Shown here: one piece after another, positions 52,329 through 60,957 of the stretch
Position numbering within the stretch: position 1 is the first letter of the stretch
Layout of the letters: each line of letters starts with the position of its first letter
NCBI RefSeq assembly: GCF_900109655.1
Contig: NZ_FOAT01000011.1
Span: 1-64,000 of the forward strand
Direction of reading: 5' to 3'
Source of the DNA: Hominimerdicola alba
Lineage (GTDB): Bacteria; Bacillota; Clostridia; Oscillospirales; Ruminococcaceae
Length of the DNA: 64,000 bases
Position numbers and translations under genes: made by a program
The notes under the pieces: generated by a model
What the model was told of the DNA's origin: nothing
Databases searched by the model: none
The model's input: the letters and a program-made list of their open reading frames with translations, nothing else

Positions 52329-53468
52329 GTGGAAGAGAACGAGTTAAAGGGCATGATAGCCCACATAGAAAAGATCGGCGGACGGTTTTCAAAAGTTATG
52401 ACCGTGCTGATAATCGGCTTCCTGATCTCGGCGGTGCTGAGCTTTCTTTGTGCGGCAGGTTCGCTTATCTATGATAAACTTCCAAAAGGATTTGCAGAAA
52501 GCATCTACATCAAGGATTACGATTTCAACGCCTTTGATCTGACCGTAGCTTTCGATGAGCTTGATGAATACTACATTTCAGGTATCGGATACTTCTTATA
52601 TTCCCTGTATTCGGGTCTCGTGGTGATGATACTCAGCTTTTATCAGAAGCTTGTAAAAGCTGTTGTGAGTCAGGGTCAGCCTTTTACACAGGAAACAGGC
52701 AGAATGATGAAAAAGTATTCCTACCTGACATTACTTTTCGTATTATCGGGCAATCCCGTGGTCACCATTCTGATGTTCATGATACTCAGGCTTTTCGCCG
52801 TGTTGTTTGAATACGGCACTTATCTGCAAAAGAAAGCCAACGAGACCAACCGAATTCAGGAAGAGATAATCGTGTCCTTTGCGGAAATTACCGAGAACAA
52901 ATCGGGTCAGACGGGTCAGCATATCAGGCGCGTGGCTGAGTATTCAAAGATAATAGCCTGCGAGATGGGATTGGATGCCGACAGGGTACAGCTTATCGGT
53001 CTTGCCTCAACAATGCACGATATCGGCAAGCTGATAGTGCCCTCTGAGATACTGGATAAGCCCGGCAGACTGAATGACGAAGAATTCGCAACTATAAAGA
53101 CCCATACCACCTACGGAGCAGCGCTCCTCAGCCGTGTTGAAGGCGATATTATGCAGCTTTCCAAGACCATAGCTCTCGAACATCACGAGCGTGCCGATGG
53201 CAACGGCTATCCCCTTGGCAAAGAGGGTCACGCGATCGCACCCGAGAGCCGTATAGTCGCAGTAGCCGACGTTTACGATGCTCTCACTAGCCGCCGAAGC
53301 TATAAAAAGGCTTGGGATCCCAAAGACGCTTATAACGAGATAGTTAAAAACTCCGGCACTCAGTTCGATGAAGATGTCGTCGAAGCTTTCAAGTCTGCCT
53401 ACGATAAGATCGAGGAAGCAAGAGAGCGCTATGCCGATAAGGATACGGTGGAGGATGATCAATTGTAA
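52329..53468 (+). CDS. Membrane HD-GYP phosphodiesterase
   Basis: A protein of about 379 residues that should degrade cyclic di-GMP. Three or four membrane segments (about 22-48, 90-112, 130-165) precede a cytoplasmic HD-GYP domain (about 180-365). Metal ligands are intact: M-H-D-I-G-K, H-H-E-R-A-D-G-N-G-Y-P (the HHExxDGxGYP hallmark) and V-A-D-V-Y-D-A-L-T. The frame is open from ATG 52269, but that lies only six bases after the predicted transcript start and has no ribosome-binding site. GTG 52329 has GGTGGTGG upstream and is preferred; TTG 52304 is out of frame. Confidence 0.88.
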   Translation: MEENELKGMIAHIEKIGGRFSKVMTVLIIGFLISAVLSFLCAAGSLIYDKLPKGFAESIYIKDYDFNAFDLTVAFDELDEYYISGIGYFLYSLYSGLVVMILSFYQKLVKAVVSQGQPFTQETGRMMKKYSYLTLLFVLSGNPVVTILMFMILRLFAVLFEYGTYLQKKANETNRIQEEIIVSFAEITENKSGQTGQHIRRVAEYSKIIACEMGLDADRVQLIGLASTMHDIGKLIVPSEILDKPGRLNDEEFATIKTHTTYGAALLSRVEGDIMQLSKTIALEHHERADGNGYPLGKEGHAIAPESRIVAVADVYDALTSRRSYKKAWDPKDAYNEIVKNSGTQFDEDVVEAFKSAYDKIEEARERYADKDTVEDDQL

Positions 53469-53485
53469 AAAAACTGTTAAAGACG

Positions 53486-53514
53486 TTGACAAACCCGCCT
53501 GATGATGGTATAAT
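53486..53514 (+). promoter_or_regulatory. Promoter of rpmE
   Basis: TTGACA (53486-53491), 17 bases, TATAAT (53509-53514). Confidence 0.9.
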
Positions 53515-53520
53515 ATTTTA

Positions 53521-53626
53521 GTCTGAATGGGACGTAATAATGAATGCTGCATAGAACTACTGTCTGAACTAAGGATGATGGGCTTCTATGAGCCATAATT
53601 TTTAGTTTGGAAGGAGGTAAGTTCTG
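53521..53626 (+). promoter_or_regulatory. Possible L31 mRNA leader
   Basis: The 105-base leader of rpmE carries a short hairpin GGCTTCTATGAGCC (about 53580-53593) before GGAAGGAGG. Several bacterial groups have an L31 leader where the protein represses its own translation. I cannot verify that this is one. Confidence 0.35.
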
Positions 53627-53827
53627 ATGAGAGAAGGTATTCACCCTAACTATGTCGAGACTACAATTACTTGTGCTTGCGGCAACGTTATAAAGACCAG
53701 ATCCACCAAGGAGAACATCAAGGTCGAGATCTGCTCCAAGTGCCACCCTTTCTTCACCGGTAAGCAGAAGCTGGTTGACAGCGGCGGACGTGTTGACAGA
53801 TTCAAGAAGAGATTCAACCTCGACTAA
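53627..53827 (+). CDS. rpmE: 50S ribosomal protein L31, zinc-binding form
   Basis: Ribosomal protein of 66 residues. Starts [20 protein letters not shown] and has C-A-C near 16 and [12 protein letters not shown] near 35, so it is the zinc-binding (C+) type. AAGGAGGT lies before the ATG. Own promoter and terminator. L31 of this type also acts as a zinc store in other bacteria (family knowledge). Confidence 0.97.
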   Translation: MREGIHPNYVETTITCACGNVIKTRSTKENIKVEICSKCHPFFTGKQKLVDSGGRVDRFKKRFNLD

Positions 53828-53839
53828 TTATCAAGAAGT

Positions 53840-53872
53840 TAAAGAGCGGAAATTTTCCGCTCTTTTTTGTAT
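53840..53872 (+). terminator. Terminator of rpmE
   Basis: AAAGAGCGGAAA and TTTCCGCTCTTT form a perfect stem (53841-53863), followed by T's. Confidence 0.92.
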
Positions 53873-53890
53873 ATACAAGGATGGTAGACA

Positions 53891-54475
53891 ATGAAAAAAT
53901 GCTTACCGTTAAATAAAGAATCTTCGGTTATTTTGGTATCGGTGATTGTTATAACCATATTGGAAATAGCTATACTGTGGATTCGATATAGTGATTCTCC
54001 GTATATTACAGATTATAAAGGTGAATTTGTAAACTCGGCTGGTGACAAATATAAAGTTGAGATCATAAAAAGCAGAGATGATCCTGATCATAGCCATCTC
54101 GATATACGCAAAGATGAATTCAGATATGTGTCCCTTTACCATTTAAACTATAACAAACCAAAGGAAGCACTGCCGCAGGATATCCGTTTCATTGATATGT
54201 CTAAAAACAGCTATATCGCATGGATATATCAAAAAGACGGCAGTGAGATGATAATATATCCAAATGTGCCTTATGTGTTATTTTATCTGGATTCAGAGAT
54301 CACTGATCTGAATGCGTTAGATATGTGCGCCATAAATGAGATCGAACAAAGCAACGCACTTGACAGCCTGCCCGATGCAGATATCCACAAAGCCAAGTGG
54401 GAGAACTATTTTTCAAGGCTGAAACAGGAATACGAAGAAAGTACCGATACATCATCGAAAGAGGACAGTGTATGA
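53891..54475 (+). CDS. Membrane-anchored protein of unknown function
   Basis: A protein of 194 residues with one N-terminal membrane segment (about 12-32) and a soluble, Asp/Tyr-rich outside part. A small beta domain (about 42-130) shows no family I recognise. AAGGATGG precedes the ATG. Its stop overlaps the yigZ-like start as ATGA, so translation is coupled, though no functional link is evident. Confidence 0.6.
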   Translation: MKKCLPLNKESSVILVSVIVITILEIAILWIRYSDSPYITDYKGEFVNSAGDKYKVEIIKSRDDPDHSHLDIRKDEFRYVSLYHLNYNKPKEALPQDIRFIDMSKNSYIAWIYQKDGSEMIIYPNVPYVLFYLDSEITDLNALDMCAINEIEQSNALDSLPDADIHKAKWENYFSRLKQEYEESTDTSSKEDSV

Positions 54476-55104
54476 ACTACAAAACGGTCTACGGTTGTGC
54501 CACAGGCACTTATACCGAGAAAAAAAGCGATTTTATAGGACAGATAGCCCCCGTAAAAACAGCTGAACAGGCAGTTGAGTTTATCGAGAAGATAAAGGCT
54601 GAAAACCGCAAGGCAAGGCATAACGTATATGCTTATGTTGTGCGTGAGGGTAATGTTTCGCGGTATTCCGATGACGGTGAACCCCAAGGCACAGGGGGAG
54701 TACCCGTGCTCGATGTGATAAACAAGGCGGGTCTTACCGATGTATGCGTTGTGGTAACAAGGTATTTCGGCGGGATACTGCTTGGTGCAAACGGCTTGGT
54801 AAGGGCGTATTCTCAGGCTTGTTCACTGGCGATAACCGAAGCTGATATCCTGAATATGTACGAGTGTTCAATGATCTCATTTTCCTGCGATTATAACCTC
54901 TACGGCAAGATAAAATATATCCTGCCCGATTTTGAAGCCATCACCAAAAGCGAGGATTTCTCCGATACAGTCAATATGGAACTGCTTGTGAAGTCCGAGC
55001 TGACCGACCCTTTAGCCAAAAAGCTGACGGATATCTCAAACGGTCAGCTGAAATATGAGATACAGGATGGCTTGTGGGCGGATTTCTCCGAAAATAACCG
55101 TTGA
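54472..55104 (+). CDS. YigZ/IMPACT-family protein
   Basis: A cytoplasmic protein of 210 residues. The N-terminal UPF0029 domain (about 1-125) shows K-K-S-D-F-I-G, A-R-H-N-V-Y-A-Y, Y-S-D-D-G-E-P-Q-G-T-G-G-V-P and V-V-V-T-R-Y-F-G-G-I-L-L-G, the complete family signature. The C-terminal domain is the usual DUF1949 part. The eukaryotic relative IMPACT acts in translation control; the bacterial role is not defined. ATG 54472 follows GAGGACAG; the longer frame from 54397 lies wholly inside the preceding gene. Confidence 0.92.
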   Translation: MNYKTVYGCATGTYTEKKSDFIGQIAPVKTAEQAVEFIEKIKAENRKARHNVYAYVVREGNVSRYSDDGEPQGTGGVPVLDVINKAGLTDVCVVVTRYFGGILLGANGLVRAYSQACSLAITEADILNMYECSMISFSCDYNLYGKIKYILPDFEAITKSEDFSDTVNMELLVKSELTDPLAKKLTDISNGQLKYEIQDGLWADFSENNR

Positions 55105-55160
55105 TTTGTATATTATGCGATCGATTTGTATTGTTAATTTGTGATATCCTACAAATCGAT
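55100..55160. promoter_or_regulatory. Repeated GATTTGTA sites upstream of dgt-dnaG-rpoD
   Basis: ATCGATTTGTA (55120-55130) and TACAAATCGAT (55150-55160) are perfect 11-bp inverted arms, 19 bases apart. A third copy, TTGATTTGTA, lies at 55101-55110. Likely binding sites of a regulator. The promoter itself is not clear. Confidence 0.5.
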
Positions 55161-55244
55161 TTGAATGCTTCAAAAAAATAAAGGTATTTTTTGAGTAAAT
55201 GAAGTATATTCTAGTAAACGGCGAAAATAGGCGGAGGTGATGAT

Positions 55245-56261
55245 ATGCTGCCAAGAGAACAGTGGGAACAGTTTGAACATAGTATCCTTTGTGAAAAAGC
55301 CGCTTTCTCGGATAGTTCCGCAGGAAGAGAAAGAAATGAGGATAAATGCCCCATACGCTCCGAATACAGGCGCGACAGGGACAGGATTCTTCACTGCAAT
55401 TCTTTCAGAAGGCTGAAACACAAAACCCAGGTGTTCCTTTCTCCTGCGGGAGATCATTACCGTACCCGACTGACCCATACCCTTGAAGTCAGCCAGATAG
55501 CAGGCACAATAGCCCGCGCACTCAGGCTGAATGAGGATCTCACTGAAGCAATAGCGCTGGGTCACGATCTGGGTCATACGCCATTCGGGCATGCGGGTGA
55601 ACGTATGCTGAACGAACTCAGCCCCTGCGGCTTTCATCATTACGAGCAAAGTCTCAGAGTGGTGGATAAACTTGAACGGGGCGGCGAGGGTCTTAACCTC
55701 ACCCATGAGGTCAGGGACGGCATACTGAAGCATACCAACAGCGTCGCCAAGACCTACGAAGGCTATGCCGTGCGCTTTGCCGATGTTATTGCCTATATCA
55801 ACCACGATATCGACGATTCCATCAGGGCGGGTATCCTCAGGGAAGAGGATATCCCCTCGAAGATAACCTCTGTGCTGGGTCACGATAAATCCTCGCGCAT
55901 AACCACCCTCGTAAGTTCCCTCATCGAGTGCGGACTTAGCGGTGAAGCTGGTGACGAGGATTCGCTGAAAATGACCCCTGAGGTCGAAACAGCATATAAA
56001 GCACTGCACCGATTCATGTTCGACAGTGTTTATACAAATCCCGTCTGCAAATCCGAGGAACGCAAGGCGCAGGATATGATAGCATATTTATACAAGTATT
56101 ATACAGACCATCTTGAAAGACTTCCTGCCATGTATATGAACCTTGCCTATCACTACGGCATCGATATGGCGGTCTGCGATTACATATCGGGTATGACCGA
56201 TGTTTTCGCGGTAGAAACTTTCAAGGAACTTTTCATCCCGGCGGCGTGGATGATAAAGTAA
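55245..56261 (+). CDS. dgt: Deoxyguanosinetriphosphate triphosphohydrolase (dGTPase)
   Basis: An HD-domain enzyme of 338 residues that splits dNTPs (chiefly dGTP) to nucleoside and triphosphate. H-Y-R-T-R-L-T-H-T-L-E-V near 75 and A-L-G-H-D-L-G-H-T-P-F-G-H near 108 supply the His-Asp metal ligands. The opening R-S-E-Y-R-R-D-R-D-R-I-L-H-C-N-S-F-R-R-L is also diagnostic. GGAGGTGATG precedes the ATG. First in a dgt-dnaG-rpoD order, as in many clostridia. Confidence 0.95.
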   Translation: MLPREQWEQFEHSILCEKAAFSDSSAGRERNEDKCPIRSEYRRDRDRILHCNSFRRLKHKTQVFLSPAGDHYRTRLTHTLEVSQIAGTIARALRLNEDLTEAIALGHDLGHTPFGHAGERMLNELSPCGFHHYEQSLRVVDKLERGGEGLNLTHEVRDGILKHTNSVAKTYEGYAVRFADVIAYINHDIDDSIRAGILREEDIPSKITSVLGHDKSSRITTLVSSLIECGLSGEAGDEDSLKMTPEVETAYKALHRFMFDSVYTNPVCKSEERKAQDMIAYLYKYYTDHLERLPAMYMNLAYHYGIDMAVCDYISGMTDVFAVETFKELFIPAAWMIK

Positions 56262-56302
56262 AGCAAAAGTTTAAGCCGCACAGGAGAGGGGGAGTCATTT
56301 TT

Positions 56303-58099
56303 TTGGATCAGGAATTTCTTGAAAAGCTGAAATATGAGAACCCCATCAATGAGGTCATGCGTGAAAATGGCATCGAGCTGAAAACTTCTGGACGGGGATA
56401 TATGTGTAAATGTCCCTTTCATGATGACAGCACAGCTTCGTGCAGTGTGGTTCCCTCACAGGGATTTTTCCACTGCTTCGGATGCGGTGTCAGCGGAGAT
56501 GTTGTCAGCTTTGTCAGAAAGTACAGAAACCTTGGTTTCATGGATGCCATCAACTACCTTGCCCAGCGTGCGGGAATGACAGTCCCCACATGGAATGGCA
56601 GCGATGATAAAAGCTATAAGCGCAGGATGCGCATATACGAGATGAACAAATGCGCGGCAAGATTTTTCCGTGACCAGCTGAAAACTCAGGACGGTCTCAG
56701 GTGCCTGAATTACCTGGTACACACCAGAAAACTCTCAGCCGATGTTATAAAAAAGTACGGCATGGGATTTGCACCCAAAAGTTTTACTGCGCTTAAGTCC
56801 TATATGCTGGGCTGCGGGTACAGCGAGGATGAACTTGTTTCCGCATCACTTCTGGGACGTTCACAGACTTCGGGAAGAACCTACGATTTTTTCATGGACA
56901 GGGCGATGTTCCCGTTTATAGATGTTGCGGGAAATATAGTCGGCTTCGGCGGAAGAACGTTGGGGGACGATAAAAGAAAGTACCTTAACACAGGCGATAC
57001 CACTTCCGAAGAATTCCGCAGGACGAATGACGAGAAAAAGCTTGACGGCTATTCAAAGGCGCGTTTCGTTTTCTCTTTGAATTACGCGAAAGACGTGTCT
57101 GTAAAAACCAGAGAATTGCTTCTCTGCGAGGGCAATCTCGATGTAATATCCCTGTATCAACACGGATTCACCAATGCGGTGGCATCCTGTGGTACAGCGC
57201 TTACTCCCGAACAGGTCAAGGCGATGAAGAATTATGCCGATAAGGTTGTTATCTGCTACGATGCCGATGACCCTGGACAGAAAGCCGCCCTGAGAGCGGT
57301 GGGTATGCTGAGAAGCGGAGGTCTGGGCAGCAGCGTTATCCATATGGAGGGTGCTAAAGACCCCGATGAGTATATAAACAAGTTCGGCGAAGACCATTTC
57401 AGATATCTGATAAATAATGCCGCTGACGGCTTTGATTTTGAATTAGGGTACTATTCGCGGGGACTTGATCTTGATAAAAGGGACGATAAGATACGTTTTC
57501 TGAAAATGGCTTATACGTCCATAGCGGGCGAACCCGACAGCACCGCAAGAGATACCATGGAAAGACAGCTGTCGGAGCAGTACAATGTTTCTTTTGATGT
57601 TATAAGAGCGGCGGTAGATGATATAAAGATGCGCCTGATGGATTCCGAAAAGCGTTCAAAACAGCGTGAAGAAGTAAGACAGACCATCCTAGCCGATGAA
57701 GAAACGGCTGCGAATAAAGCAGTCTACTGCGAACGTGGACTTATCTACTACATATGCTGCAACAGCGATGCTGCACAGGAGATAGGTCAGCGCATATCAC
57801 CCGAAGAGTTCACAGATGAATTCAACAGAAAGCTTTTTGTTGATATCTCGGGCAGACTTTCCGTAGGCGATATCATATCGCTGGACGTTATCTGCGAACA
57901 GCTTTCGGAGGAGGAACAAAACAGGGTCAGACGGTCTTTCGCAAAGTACGCGAAGCTGAATGTCAACAGGGAAGTCGCTGAGCAGTATATTTCTTCCATA
58001 AAGGCGTATAATAAGAGAAATGCTCCGCCGGCGCAGGAAGAGAAGACCAGCGAGGACTACTTGAAAATGATGGAGGAACTGCGCAGAAAAAAATGCTGA
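56303..58099 (+). CDS. dnaG: DNA primase
   Basis: Primase of 598 residues, making RNA primers at the replication fork. The CHC2 zinc ribbon near the start reads C-K-C-P-F-H...H-C-F-G-C-G. The TOPRIM core has L-L-L-C-E-G-N-L-D-V near 276 and I-C-Y-D-A-D-D-P-G-Q-K-A near 315. The C-terminal helicase-binding region follows. Start: GGGGGAG (56288-56294) lies 8 bases before TTG 56303. The frame is open from ATG 56246, which overlaps dgt and lacks a ribosome-binding site. Confidence 0.96.
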   Translation: MDQEFLEKLKYENPINEVMRENGIELKTSGRGYMCKCPFHDDSTASCSVVPSQGFFHCFGCGVSGDVVSFVRKYRNLGFMDAINYLAQRAGMTVPTWNGSDDKSYKRRMRIYEMNKCAARFFRDQLKTQDGLRCLNYLVHTRKLSADVIKKYGMGFAPKSFTALKSYMLGCGYSEDELVSASLLGRSQTSGRTYDFFMDRAMFPFIDVAGNIVGFGGRTLGDDKRKYLNTGDTTSEEFRRTNDEKKLDGYSKARFVFSLNYAKDVSVKTRELLLCEGNLDVISLYQHGFTNAVASCGTALTPEQVKAMKNYADKVVICYDADDPGQKAALRAVGMLRSGGLGSSVIHMEGAKDPDEYINKFGEDHFRYLINNAADGFDFELGYYSRGLDLDKRDDKIRFLKMAYTSIAGEPDSTARDTMERQLSEQYNVSFDVIRAAVDDIKMRLMDSEKRSKQREEVRQTILADEETAANKAVYCERGLIYYICCNSDAAQEIGQRISPEEFTDEFNRKLFVDISGRLSVGDIISLDVICEQLSEEEQNRVRRSFAKYAKLNVNREVAEQYISSIKAYNKRNAPPAQEEKTSEDYLKMMEELRRKKC

Positions 58100-58141
58100 C
58101 GCAGCAGAAAATAAAGGTCACCTAAATAAGGAGAGTTGAAC

Positions 58142-59242
58142 ATGACTGATAAGAGCAAGATAATGGAAAACCTGATGGAACACGGCAAGCAGACAGGCAA
58201 GCTGACCACCAAGGAAATAACCGACGCACTGGAAAAGCTGAACTTCGATGTTGAGCAGATGGATAATTTCTATGATACCTGCAACAGCCTTAATATCGAG
58301 ATCATCGACGACGTTGTTGTTGACGATACTCTTGATTTTGTAAATCCCGATGACGAGCTGGAGCAGGACGATGTTGATATCGCCCTTTCAACCGACGGTA
58401 TCGCCATTGATGATCCCGTTAAGATATACCTCAAGGAGATAGGCAGAGTTCCACTGCTGACTTCCGAGGAAGAGATACAGCTGGCTGAAATGATGTCAGG
58501 TGATAACGACAGGGAAGCTACCAAGGCAAGAAAGCGTCTTGCAGAAGCTAACCTGCGTCTGGTCGTATCCATCGCCAAGAGATATGTGGGCAGAGGCATG
58601 AGCTTCCTTGACCTCATTCAGGAAGGCAACATGGGTCTTATCAAGGCAGTTGAAAAGTTCGACTACAAAAAGGGCTTCAAGTTCTCGACCTACGCTACAT
58701 GGTGGATAAGACAGGCTATCACAAGAGCCATCGCAGATCAGGCAAGAACTATCCGTATCCCTGTTCATATGGTTGAGACCATCACCAAGGTAAAGAAAGT
58801 TTCTTCTCAGCTCCTGCACAAGAACGGTCACGATCCGTCACCCGAGGAGATAGCTGAAGAGCTTGATATGAGCGTTGAAAGAGTACGTGAGATCATGAGA
58901 ATCGCTCAGGATCCCGTTTCCCTTGAAACTCCTATCGGTGAGGAGGAAGATTCCCACCTCGGCGACTTTATCCCCGATGATGACGCTCCCGCTCCCGCAG
59001 AGGCTGCTTCTCTGGTATTGCTGAAAGAGCAGATAGATCAGGTTCTCTCCACTCTTACCGAGCGTGAAGAAAAGGTGCTCAGACTGAGATTCGGTCTCCA
59101 GGACGGCAGATCCAGAACTCTGGAAGAAGTTGGTCAGGAATTCAAAGTAACCAGAGAGCGTATCCGCCAGATCGAAGCAAAGGCACTGCGTAAGCTCCGT
59201 CACCCCAACAGAAGCAACAAGGTCAGAGATTATCTTGACTAA
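58142..59242 (+). CDS. rpoD: Primary sigma factor SigA/RpoD
   Basis: The housekeeping sigma factor, 366 residues. Region 1.2 is [12 protein letters not shown] near 100. Region 2 has [14 protein letters not shown] near 138, then [13 protein letters not shown] for -10 melting and recognition. Region 3 follows with [10 protein letters not shown]. Region 4 ends [20 protein letters not shown] for the -35. AAGGAG lies 8 bases before ATG 58142. It follows dnaG by 42 bases, the classical macromolecular synthesis order. Confidence 0.98.
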   Translation: MTDKSKIMENLMEHGKQTGKLTTKEITDALEKLNFDVEQMDNFYDTCNSLNIEIIDDVVVDDTLDFVNPDDELEQDDVDIALSTDGIAIDDPVKIYLKEIGRVPLLTSEEEIQLAEMMSGDNDREATKARKRLAEANLRLVVSIAKRYVGRGMSFLDLIQEGNMGLIKAVEKFDYKKGFKFSTYATWWIRQAITRAIADQARTIRIPVHMVETITKVKKVSSQLLHKNGHDPSPEEIAEELDMSVERVREIMRIAQDPVSLETPIGEEEDSHLGDFIPDDDAPAPAEAASLVLLKEQIDQVLSTLTEREEKVLRLRFGLQDGRSRTLEEVGQEFKVTRERIRQIEAKALRKLRHPNRSNKVRDYLD

Positions 59243-59253
59243 GGGAGGGCGAG

Positions 59254-59676
59254 ATGTACATAACTCTCGAAACTGATTACGCAGTAAGGATAACGTCCCT
59301 GCTGTGCAGATCAGAGAGCAGGCTCGATGCAAAAACTATTTCCGAACAGACCTGTGTTACCCTGAGATTCTCGCTGAAAATACTGCGCAAACTGGTGTCG
59401 GCAGGGATAGTGAAGTCCTTCAAAGGCACTCAGGGCGGATATGTTATCGCAATGGAACCAAAGGATATCACGCTGAAAATGGTGATAGAGGCTATCGAGG
59501 GTACATACTGCTTTTCAAGATGTCTACAGCCTGATTCAGAGTGTAACAGAGGTGCATCGGGAAGATGCCCATTTCAGGATGCCTTTGCCGATATCACCGC
59601 TTTAGTATCCGAGAAGCTTGAAAGCCATAATTTTGCAGAGCTTAACAGCAAGTATGAGGTTTCTGATGGAAAATAG
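59254..59676 (+). CDS. Rrf2-family regulator with three cysteines
   Basis: A protein of 140 residues. The winged-helix part reads LETDYAVRITSLLCRSESRL, then KTISEQTCVT and LRFSLKILRKLVSAGIVKSF. Three conserved Cys follow near 88-106 (S-R-C, S-E-C, G-R-C-P-F), the spacing used by IscR/NsrR-type regulators to hold an iron-sulfur cluster. It lies 11 bases after rpoD and overlaps the GH25-like gene by 11 bases, so it may be part of the dgt-dnaG-rpoD transcript. Confidence 0.88.
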   Translation: MYITLETDYAVRITSLLCRSESRLDAKTISEQTCVTLRFSLKILRKLVSAGIVKSFKGTQGGYVIAMEPKDITLKMVIEAIEGTYCFSRCLQPDSECNRGASGRCPFQDAFADITALVSEKLESHNFAELNSKYEVSDGK

Positions 59677-60877
59677 ACCTGATAATGATAAGCCCAAAAA
59701 CAGCTTTCGTCTCAGTGATGAGGCGAGAGCTGAAATTGACAGGGAATACATGGATGTCCCCGATGATTATTCAAATTATATCCGACCACGCACTGTGGTG
59801 CCAAATAATATCTTCAGTAACTACCATGAGTATAACAATGACTTTGAGGAGTATGATGATCATCCCGATAGGTACGCAGGTGATAGCGAAGAGTACGACT
59901 ATCCTTACGACGAATACGAGGACATTCAGGACGGATACGAAGATGTTCAGGACGAGTACGAAGATATCCCCGAGGATTATCCCGACGATCTTGATGATTT
60001 CGACGATATCCCCGACAACGAATTCGCTGAATTTACCGAAGGAGAAATACCCGAGGGCGAAGAAGAACAGCCTCCCAAAAAGAAGAAAAAAAAGCACTGG
60101 CTGAGAAAACTGATAATTGGCGTTATAGTCCTCTGCTTTACAGTCATAGCAGTTGACATCGGACTTCTTTTTTTCACGGGACATCTGTGGTTCAACGAAC
60201 CCAGAAAGCGTGACTATCCCATAAGAGGACCCGTCATCACCGAAAAAGCTGGTGAGGTACAGTGGAAACGCTTTGCACAGCAGAATATCCAGATATGCTA
60301 TATCCGTGCCACCAAGGGCGTTTCTTTCGAGGATAAGCTCTTCGAGCAGAATAAAGAGGGTTCGGGTCAGTCAGGTCTGCCCACGGGTATGATACACGTC
60401 TTCGACCCAATGCGGGACGGCGAGGAACAGGCAGACCATTTCATTGAAGTATGCGGCGGCATGGGCGGAAGACTGCGTCCTGTCGTTGATTGTGACCTAA
60501 GTGTATTCTACTCGGTACTCCCGTCAGATGAAGAGAAGGTAGCCGATAGACTTCGTGCTTTTGTTGACAAAATACAAGAGGAATACGGTTGCACTCCGAT
60601 AATAAAGTGCGATTCCGATTTCTACGAAAAAATAGCAAGTGCGAAGCTTTTTGATGACTGCCCCATATGGTACGTCAGTGAATATAAAAAGGTTCCCAAA
60701 GACGTTCGAGCAGATCTTTGGGGATACAGCAGCCGTGTAAAATTCAGCTTCTATGAGAATCATAATTTTCTGGAAATGGTTGTTTTGAACGGCGGAGAAG
60801 ACGACTACTATAAACTGACCATCGAGGACGCAGATGAAGATGAAGAGGAAGAAGTCGAAATCGAAGATACGGAATAA
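59666..60877 (+). CDS. Membrane protein with GH25-like outside domain
   Basis: A 403-residue protein. The first 140 residues are cytoplasmic and extremely acidic, with repeats of Y-E-D-I-Q-D and Y-E-D-V-Q-D. A lysine cluster (K-K-K-K-K-K-H) precedes one membrane helix (about 147-170). The outside domain (about 195-375) resembles GH25 muramidases: Q-I-C-Y-I-R-A-T-K-G near 211, then L-R-P-V-V-D-C-D-L near 272 and P-I-W-Y-V-S-E-Y near 333. The expected catalytic Asp/Glu pattern (DxE) is altered (DCDLS), so it may be an inactive binder. ATG 59666 has GAGG upstream. Acidic residues also end the protein. Confidence 0.72.
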   Translation: MENRPDNDKPKNSFRLSDEARAEIDREYMDVPDDYSNYIRPRTVVPNNIFSNYHEYNNDFEEYDDHPDRYAGDSEEYDYPYDEYEDIQDGYEDVQDEYEDIPEDYPDDLDDFDDIPDNEFAEFTEGEIPEGEEEQPPKKKKKKHWLRKLIIGVIVLCFTVIAVDIGLLFFTGHLWFNEPRKRDYPIRGPVITEKAGEVQWKRFAQQNIQICYIRATKGVSFEDKLFEQNKEGSGQSGLPTGMIHVFDPMRDGEEQADHFIEVCGGMGGRLRPVVDCDLSVFYSVLPSDEEKVADRLRAFVDKIQEEYGCTPIIKCDSDFYEKIASAKLFDDCPIWYVSEYKKVPKDVRADLWGYSSRVKFSFYENHNFLEMVVLNGGEDDYYKLTIEDADEDEEEEVEIEDTE

Positions 60878-60897
60878 AATCAAAATTTCGCATATAC

Positions 60898-60945
60898 TGC
60901 CAAAGAGGAGAGCTTGATCAAAAGCTCTCCCCTTTGGCGTTTTAC
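60898..60945 (+). terminator. Terminator of the GH25-like gene
   Basis: CCAAAGAGGAGAGCTT (60900-60915) pairs with AAGCTCTCCCCTTTGG (60922-60937), one mismatch, then TTTT after CG. The sequence is related to the 5' block of the dispersed repeat. Confidence 0.75.
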
Positions 60946-60957
60946 GTGAGATTACGT

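Noticed and set aside
54397-54471. N-terminal extension of the YigZ-like protein
   Set aside because: It lies entirely inside the preceding gene; ATG 54472 gives the standard family start and an ATGA overlap.
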